From Lactiplantibacillus daowaiensis (GTDB lineage: Bacteria; Bacillota; Bacilli; Lactobacillales; Lactobacillaceae): a stretch of DNA of 64,000 nucleotides. Numbering within the stretch: the stretch's first letter is position 1; every line of letters starts with the position of its first letter. A model generated the notes under the pieces. The model was not told the origin of the DNA. It saw nothing but the letters and a program-made list of their open reading frames with translations, and ran no database searches. The DNA lies in contig NZ_BJDJ01000010.1 in the NCBI RefSeq assembly GCF_005405085.1, positions 1-64,000 on the forward strand. The letters are read 5' to 3'. Positions 60,001 to 64,000 of this stretch are shown piece after piece. A program made the translations under genes and the position numbers.

Positions 60001-62009
60001 GTCCAAGCAGAACTGGCTGAGCTAAACGTATGTGACATTTGAGTCGCATATTCATTAGCTAATTGCGCAGCTTGTTGTGCTTGCGTCGCATAGTTACCAG
60101 TACCATCAGCAACATTCAGCGAAATAACATTAGAGGCCGCCAAATAATTAGGATTGGTTAAAATGCCAACTTTATTTCCACTAACAACAACTTGGATATA
60201 ATAAGGTCCCGCATTTGGAAAGCTAAAGCTGGCTTGGCCTGTATTCGTCTGTAAAACTTGTTTCCAAGTCTTTTTGTCAGTTGTTTGATACCAAGTATAA
60301 GTTGTTTTCCCCCAATTAATGTACCCCGTGCCTAGGTTTAAATTAGTTGTTAACTTAACCGGATCATCTATACCAATCGTTTGGGACTGACTTAACGTGA
60401 TTTCGGCACCATCATGATCTTGGCGGGCATTTTCAACTTCAGTATTAAAGTTTGCCGCCATTTGAGCCGCTTTGTTGGCTAACTTCAATTGCTCAGCTGC
60501 CGCATCAGCCGTATCCATTGCCTGATTCGTAAAGGCAATAATACTCTGTAAATCACTAGTCTCATCAATGCCAGTACTAATACTATCAAGTAAAACTGAC
60601 TGATTATTAATAACATTAGCAGCACTTTGGACTTGGCCCGCATATTGCTTAGCTTGATTACCGTTATAAGTCTGCGCTTGTTTTGCCAATTGTTGCGCCT
60701 GCCTTGCCGCTTGAGCCGTTGCCTGTTGCGCGGCTTTCGCATTGGCCTTTAAGTCATCGATAACTGTTTTATGAGCCAGTGAAAATTCATGTTCGGCCTG
60801 ACTATCAGCATTCTGAGCATTCGCTAAATGCGTGGCAATTTGGCGAACTTGATTTTCGATTAACTTAAAAGCAGCACTTTCCGCTTCGTAGTCTTGTGTC
60901 GTGACGGCTTGATTAACAACCGAAAGTTTATTCGTTAACTTATCAAACGTATCTGCAACCTGTTGGGCGGCTTGCGCCGCAACTTGGGCAGCACTACTTG
61001 CTTGTTCATAATTTGTTTGAACTTGATGACTAGGACCATCATACTGTGTATCTGAATAAGTTCGATCAGCAGCAGCACTTGCGGCTTGAGCAGCCGACTG
61101 CGCTTGACCGACTGCTTGACTATTCTGTTGATAATAACTGTTAGCTTGTTGACTCAATCCTTTAATGGCTTCTTGGCGTGCAACTGCCGCAGCACGCTCC
61201 GTTTGTGCTGTTGCTAAGGCATTCGCTTTAACTGCCGCATCGACCTGCTTAACTGCACTATCATAATTAGCCTGTAATGTTGTGGCAGCTGATGATTGAT
61301 CTCGGATCACCTGTGCATACATATTAGCTAAACTTTCATAGTGTTGCGTAAACTTAGCTTGTGTCTGTGCTTCTTGATAAGCACTATTGGCAGCCTTAAG
61401 TGCTGCTTGCATCGCCGGTGTTTGCACAACTTGGGCATAACTACTTGCAGCCTGTGCATAGGACGCCGCAGTATTCGCTTGCCGAATGGTCGCATCAGTC
61501 GCGGTGGTCATGCTAGTTGCCTTGGTGATGGCCTGACTTTTCTTAGCTGGGATCGGTTGCGTTACTTGCCCAGTTTTTGGTGCCGAAGCCGGTGCCGCCA
61601 TCCGCGTCTTAACATTATCCGGTCGTGCCACTGAAATAATTGCTTTAGATTTTTCACTAGTAGGCGCTGTTGATTGGCTGCTATTTTTGACTGCCTCGTT
61701 TTGATTGGTATAGCCACCCGATTGCGGTGTTGTACTCGAACTATCATTCTGCTGATTACTTTGGGCTACTGCATGCTGATCAATTGCCGCCACCTTTGTT
61801 TGGTAAGCAGCGGTCGAACTGGTTGGTGTCGTTACCTGAGTCGTCGTAACTTTGGTCGATTCTGGTTGTGCTGCCCGTACTAGCACCGGCGTACCGCCTA
61901 CGAACGCAACCGTCGCCATAGCAGTAAACACCCAGACCCTACCAGACTTGAACATTTTGTAATGGACTTTGGGGTCGCCATTAAAAACTCGTCTATGCAA
62001 ACAATTCAC
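54069..62009 (-). CDS. Giant KxYKxGKxW-type repeat surface protein
   Basis: 2646 residues, starting at GTG 62009 behind AAGGAAG. The N-terminus KVHYKMFKSGRVWVF fits the KxYKxGKxW signal of serine-rich repeat proteins. Then come a Thr/Gln-rich stretch, Ala/Gln-rich helical coiled regions (about 180-560 and 640-1000) and an Ig-like unit near 570. A beta-rich, possibly ligand-binding domain (about 1030-1190), a BIG2-like domain near 1220 and another Ig-like unit near 1310 follow. About twenty Gly/Asn/Thr/Pro repeats (1517-2326) form the stalk. The C-terminus has a transmembrane helix (NIWFLLMSLVGAGFIYGWF) and RKRRQHD, but no LPxTG directly before it; an internal LPVTG lies about 120 residues upstream. 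It is probably glycosylated by the two neighbouring transferases. Confidence 0.85.
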   Translation of the reverse strand: MNCLHRRVFNGDPKVHYKMFKSGRVWVFTAMATVAFVGGTPVLVRAAQPESTKVTTTQVTTPTSSTAAYQTKVAAIDQHAVAQSNQQNDSSSTTPQSGGYTNQNEAVKNSSQSTAPTSEKSKAIISVARPDNVKTRMAAPASAPKTGQVTQPIPAKKSQAITKATSMTTATDATIRQANTAASYAQAASSYAQVVQTPAMQAALKAANSAYQEAQTQAKFTQHYESLANMYAQVIRDQSSAATTLQANYDSAVKQVDAAVKANALATAQTERAAAVARQEAIKGLSQQANSYYQQNSQAVGQAQSAAQAASAAADRTYSDTQYDGPSHQVQTNYEQASSAAQVAAQAAQQVADTFDKLTNKLSVVNQAVTTQDYEAESAAFKLIENQVRQIATHLANAQNADSQAEHEFSLAHKTVIDDLKANAKAAQQATAQAARQAQQLAKQAQTYNGNQAKQYAGQVQSAANVINNQSVLLDSISTGIDETSDLQSIIAFTNQAMDTADAAAEQLKLANKAAQMAANFNTEVENARQDHDGAEITLSQSQTIGIDDPVKLTTNLNLGTGYINWGKTTYTWYQTTDKKTWKQVLQTNTGQASFSFPNAGPYYIQVVVSGNKVGILTNPNYLAASNVISLNVADGTGNYATQAQQAAQLANEYATQMSHTFSSASSAWTAAHSAATDVDFNSVSAAATADQDYQLLQQLATQAATANSNAQSAMHSAQVAEQNGQYAEARSAAQAATSYANTVSSATAAAKTAQNQFTQDLDVTLNAVVDAQNAAAHYLSLEYADTLQQLCQSVIDQAKPVKELVAAAQRAYDVSGSDHDGTEANLKVAVEAGNNIQGLVLSADEMINTMGYYIDRNDYQELKEKIAYFKTILTALNDRNKVVTNAANDVLQTIVTNQGKHYAALTEAASEQADSTSSTIKTIATQTNSLANKYANNTTLGNAYIAETREKVNTIYQLTTLVGNKKTAAAQALEDAIAAVSQGNFAAGSSYVAVASQATAAATAAAQAAASAAVENQQLLTKAQAYSADTKSFKYTGDRGNANVLLGMTLTNGMTTQPTKYTATRSGNTIHLSAASHLGIGSINGLTKSSGWWVLIDGTWQQVEKVNSKIFKATDDSRNGFDFSSLLMMNNSSGSTLEVHLADDYIGTLIFQWRAGYTGLGNLGLSLTTYTASDLAEVDVYDRDISATDLAIAGDDYIVSAPIQSKASKDGIVATSQYTVTTNPGNATGEVTWKTSDSNVAKVDGSGWVVAFATGTVDLIATITNSDGSQYTAVKHLTIGNGLQEQTISAGSQLQWSPDGAYTAENKQVSYQWYRTKDVLKDGNAIAGANQMTYIKDNVTVADGDYYYYVKITSNSSGKQTAIKLGPVKLIVQTAVTDLANVAVQQAQAATKEANDYDRVTQSYGEVASHNQAQNVETKGYVDRIGDENKKTTYNAQQAQAELDKAQQNAQAALAAELKGDNAGAKKYLAAAQAAAHNASDWRNKNADLAEAANDNAKSALAVVPTKPVTPSIPGTNTEKPDGNGDTNQSTGEGQKPDTNGGNGSGQSTGTGGQGTNAGDTNSSGGSTEVPGGTTTGNNGSNTNKPDGGTNPETPGSTGDGSHSTETPGGTTTGNNGSDTNKPDGGTSPETPGNTSDGNHSTETPGGTTTGNNGGNTNKPDGGTNPETPGNTGGGDHSTETPGGTTTGNNGSDTNKPDGGINPETPGNTGDGNHSTETPGGTTTGNNSGDTHNPDGNSNSEKPSGNGDHATGTPGSTTTGNNGSDTNKPNGGTNTESPNNNGNSTGTSGGTTTGNNTGNTNNSGNGTTPGSTGDGNQSTSNPDGGANPENPSGNDHSTGTPGGTTTGNNGGNTNKPDGGTSPETPGGTTAGNNGSDTDKPNGGTNSGTANGNGNSDHATEKPGGAATGNNGGDTNNPDGGSNPETPGNTSDGNHSTETPGSTTTGNNGSDTNKPNGGSNPEIPGNTSDGNHSTETPGGTTTGNNGSDTNKPDGGTNVETPNGNGDNSHSTGNSGGATTGNNAGNANNSGDGTKPGSTGNNGGDHSTGTPGGNTNNSSGTPGGVTTGNNGSDTNNPNGGTNPEAPNGNNGSSTGTPGGTATGNNGGDTDNPNSGTDPEHPSGNGDSDHSTGTTTGNNGSGNNNSNGGTTPETPGNTGNGDHATETPGGTITGNNGGNTNTSDGGTNSGSSSGDGHSAGNNGGNTNKPGSSTNPGNSSGNGEGTNKPNGGTNSEKPGSTGNNGHSTNTSGGTPSGNNGSDTNNPDGSVKPEVPGSNGDSNHSTGIPGGTTSGNNGNDSNKPNGGDSQSSGNTSGTTTGKPDTNTNHPDGNTNSGTSQGNGDTHTTGSVAPGDGDQHHNGGDTSTGNPGTTGTVEKPGKPNGSASENHGATTNPSKPVAPGQTVDINGGNHHPGSTTSKPDINNGANANLAGSGQENTSQTSNSHNGSQTGHGTTSEINSSHHQLSPDATASVMSQAEPDVIDQGSAVTNKPTLTTTQSNLATVTGLIDGKLLTDSSHTGITGTLSLPVTGKPDAATLVTVANGSLNRSQSDVRPVDLTSEVTEADAGMTKATTTQSDTLAKTDKAARHTIKGKLTPATTVQASAADHLKAAATSKATDAKTNIWFLLMSLVGAGFIYGWFRKRRQHD
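55030..57460 (-). repeat. Tandem repeat tract encoding the adhesin stalk
   Basis: About twenty imperfect units of roughly 36 codons with the pattern ETPGGTTTGNNGSDTNKPDGG. The most uniform copies lie between 56.0 and 57.3 kb, and the downstream ones are degraded and partly deleted. The near-identity makes expansion or contraction by recombination likely and can cause assembly errors. Long open frames on other strands here are side effects of the biased codons. Confidence 0.85.
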
Positions 62010-62192
62010 GTTTTTTTACTTCCTTTCAAGGAATCAATTGTGGTTGGCAATCGATCGATTAATTTATTTAAACGTTAATTTTGTTGCACCCCTTAATCAT
62101 CACCCGCTGCTTTTAGAATACCATTGTCAATTGAAAAATAGTAGAAAGAACGGCTTTTATTTTCACAACCTTTTCAAAATTTAATTAAACAA

Positions 62193-62235
62193 ATAACCCT
62201 GCTTAAATCAGAATATGATTTAAACAAGGTTATTT
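62193..62235. terminator. Hairpin downstream of pcp
   Basis: Nearly complementary 19-base arms starting AATAACCC and ending GGTTATT, with short T runs on both strands. Confidence 0.6.
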
Positions 62236-62249
62236 TTAACAGTTAATTT

Positions 62250-62897
62250 TTAGGCAATGCTGCCTTCAATGGTTTCGATATCGTTTTGACCATCTCGATC
62301 AACGATGGCAGTTAACGCCGCCGTTAAACCGCGAACGTCGTCATCTAGCGACATTGATGGCGTATTAGGCCGTCCAGTTACTTGATCAGGTAAGAATGGA
62401 ATGTGGATAAAGCCCGCTTTTAATTGTGGAAACTCCTTCGCCCGCATATATTGCACTTGATACATGATATGGTTGCAAACATATGTCCCGGCAGTCGTTG
62501 AGACCACACTTGGTAAGCCCGCGGCTCGAATGGCACGCGCCATCGCCTTAACTGGCAATTGCGTAAAGTATGCATTCTCCCCATCTTCATGAATCGCGCG
62601 ATTTAGGGGTTGGAAGCCAGCGTTATCCGCAATCCGACCATCATCAAAGTTAATTGCGACCCGTTCTGGTGTTAAAGCGAAGCGACCACCTGCTTGACCC
62701 ACGTTCAACACATAGTCTGGTTGCGCATCAACGATCGCATCATGAACAACTTCGGCACACTTATCAAATACCGTTGGAATTTCCAACTTAATAATTTCAG
62801 CGCCGGCAATCGTATCTGGCAGCCGTTTTACGGTTTCAATAGCTGGATTAATCTTATCGTCACCAAAGGGATCAAAGCCCGTTACTAAAATTTTCAT
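62250..62897 (-). CDS. pcp: Pyrrolidone-carboxylate peptidase
   Basis: 215-residue cysteine peptidase (C15) removing N-terminal pyroglutamate. [15 protein letters not shown] at the start, catalytic Glu in [12 protein letters not shown], Cys in [11 protein letters not shown] and His in [10 protein letters not shown] are all present. CGGAGG nine bases before ATG 62897. Downstream of the DUF979 and DUF969 genes with a 18-base gap, the usual operon in Firmicutes, which suggests those membrane proteins handle pyroglutamate or related substrates. Confidence 0.95.
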   Translation of the reverse strand: MKILVTGFDPFGDDKINPAIETVKRLPDTIAGAEIIKLEIPTVFDKCAEVVHDAIVDAQPDYVLNVGQAGGRFALTPERVAINFDDGRIADNAGFQPLNRAIHEDGENAYFTQLPVKAMARAIRAAGLPSVVSTTAGTYVCNHIMYQVQYMRAKEFPQLKAGFIHIPFLPDQVTGRPNTPSMSLDDDVRGLTAALTAIVDRDGQNDIETIEGSIA

Positions 62898-62915
62898 CAA
62901 CAAAAACCTCCGAAT

Positions 62916-63839
62916 TTAAAATGCTAAGAAATACATCAAGAAAATTTGAATGACTAATAATGTGATCGCGATTGGGGCTTGTTGCTTAATAACCCCCATG
63001 TTGTCCTTCATTTCCATCAATGCAACTGGCAACGAATTGAAATTGGCTGCCATTGGCGTTAATAAGGTCCCACAATAACCAGAAGTCATCCCGATTGCCG
63101 CGACCACAACAGGCGCCCCGCCCTGAGCCACAACAAACGGAATCCCAATTCCGGCAGTAATGACGGCAAACGCAGCAAACGCGTTCCCCATAATCATCGT
63201 GAAGATCGCCATTGCCAAACAGTAAAGGACGACACCTAGCAAATGGTTCCCAGTTGGGAAGACGCCGGAGATGGCCTTGGCTGTTAATTCGCCAACCCCA
63301 GAAGCAGTAAATACTGCACCAAGCATCGCTAACAATTGTGGCAAAATCCCAGCGGTACCCATCGAGCGAACCATCCGTTCACTATCATGATAAGTCGTCT
63401 TGGCACTAGACTTCGTCATCCAGGCGGCAGTGATCAATGCAATCACCGAAGATATCCCAATCCCGATTTGACCGCCAAGTGGGGTAAATTGGGCAATGAC
63501 AATCGATAAGATCGCCAATACGACACTTGGTAAGAAAATCCAACCGCCCAAACGTTTAGCTGAACTCTCAGCAACTTTTTCATCGATACCTTTAATATTG
63601 CCAGGTTTGATTTGTTTGAGTAATGACAACACCCCGAGGAGTAAAATCAAGACCCCAATCACAGCATATGGCAAAATCCGACCACCCGCAAAAATCACTG
63701 CTAAGATGACCCAAAATAAACCGGTCCCGATACGAGCTGGATTTTCTTTATCGCGGAAAGATTCGATCCCGGCAAATAGCATAATCAACCCAATCAGTAC
63801 ATAGAAGACTTCCAGAAAATTATTAATAAAATTAGTCAT
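62916..63839 (-). CDS. DUF979 family membrane protein
   Basis: 307 residues, about nine hydrophobic helices, with the family segments IMGNAFAAFAVITAGIGIPF and GMTSGYCGTLLTPMAANFN. DUF979 and DUF969 proteins occur as adjacent pairs, usually next to pcp, and are thought to form a permease. CGGAGG precedes ATG 63839. It overlaps the upstream DUF969 gene by eight bases (ATGACTAA). Confidence 0.9.
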   Translation of the reverse strand: MTNFINNFLEVFYVLIGLIMLFAGIESFRDKENPARIGTGLFWVILAVIFAGGRILPYAVIGVLILLLGVLSLLKQIKPGNIKGIDEKVAESSAKRLGGWIFLPSVVLAILSIVIAQFTPLGGQIGIGISSVIALITAAWMTKSSAKTTYHDSERMVRSMGTAGILPQLLAMLGAVFTASGVGELTAKAISGVFPTGNHLLGVVLYCLAMAIFTMIMGNAFAAFAVITAGIGIPFVVAQGGAPVVVAAIGMTSGYCGTLLTPMAANFNSLPVALMEMKDNMGVIKQQAPIAITLLVIQIFLMYFLAF

Positions 63840-64000
63840 GGTTAGCCTCCGATTTCCGACCGCGATCAATGTTAAATTGACGGTCAAAATGATGATTATA
63901 CAAGCTGGTGATGATAAACGTAATTACTGCCATTGGAATTGAGTACAACACAATACTGGTTGGTTCAACGGCATGACCCAGTGACTTCATGGTGCTGGCC
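63832..64000 (-). CDS. DUF969 family membrane protein, C-terminal part
   Basis: The last 55 codons and the stop are in the window; the gene continues past the right edge. The visible end includes a hydrophobic helix (IPMAVITFIITSLY) and a basic polar tail (DRQFNIDRGRKSEANHD). The identity rests on its coupling to the DUF979 gene and the pcp context. Confidence 0.7.
   Translation of the reverse strand, partial: ASTMKSLGHAVEPTSIVLYSIPMAVITFIITSLYNHHFDRQFNIDRGRKSEANHD

Noticed and set aside
1..64000. CRISPR arrays, tRNA or rRNA genes, complete insertion sequences, prophage genes
   Set aside because: No regular direct repeats with unique spacers, no cloverleaf or rRNA-like stretches and no complete transposase or phage structural frames were seen; only a possible transposase tail at the left edge.

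Overview
The window looks like chromosomal DNA of a lactic acid bacterium of the Lactiplantibacillus (Lactobacillus plantarum) group. The evidence is the combination of a plantarum-type gallotannin set (tannase, a UbiD-type gallate decarboxylase resembling LpdC, a GacP-like carrier), LPQTNE-type sorting signals, MucBP repeats, a WxL/DUF916 pair, TagE/GtfA-GtfB-type protein glycosyltransferases, a T-box leader and strong AGGAGG ribosome binding sites. The species is not fixed. From memory of the L. plantarum tannase, the protein here looks clearly related but not the same, so a sister species is possible.

Layout. 1-4.2 kb: a VIT-family transporter and the anaerobic ribonucleotide reductase operon nrdD-nrdG, with a probable NrdR box pair upstream. 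4.2-12.2 kb: a lipoprotein, an aspartase/fumarase-family lyase, an M20 peptidase, a MucBP surface protein, a peptide-deformylase-like protein and ApbE. 12.2-23.1 kb: small regulator-effector modules, most with a recognisable operator: tetR with a divergent lepA paralogue, gntR, deoC, a MerR/SRPBCC operon under a 19-bp-spacer promoter, a YafQ/DinJ toxin-antitoxin, a frameshifted aldo-keto reductase, Dus, a LysR regulator and an XRE-Fic pair. 23.3-31 kb: gallate carrier, gallate decarboxylase, a Ser-rich LPQTNE adhesin and tannase. Between them lies a non-coding segment with seven same-strand DnaA-type boxes at about 21-bp phasing. 31-34.2 kb: an EamA transporter, an M20 dipeptidase and an exported SGNH protein.

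34.3-39.2 kb is an AT-rich island of three overlapping genes: a coiled-coil protein, an McrB-like AAA+ NTPase and a DUF2357/PD-(D/E)XK nuclease. It reads as a type IV-like restriction (defence) system with an extra coiled-coil subunit. 39.4-42.7 kb holds an HxlR regulator and a pepI-oppA operon controlled by a T-box leader, coupling peptide uptake and peptidolysis to uncharged tRNA.

42.7-50.9 kb: two paralogous exported proteins with GWVW repeats, a minimal WxL/DUF916 pair, an OB-fold-like protein and a divergent rpiR / rpiA-like / Gfo-Idh-MocA sugar module with a clear promoter and operator. 50.9-62 kb: a 2646-residue KxYKxGKxW-type surface protein with about twenty Gly/Asn/Thr repeats, followed by two glycosyltransferases that probably decorate it. 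62.2-64 kb: pcp with DUF979 and DUF969 membrane proteins, running off the right edge.
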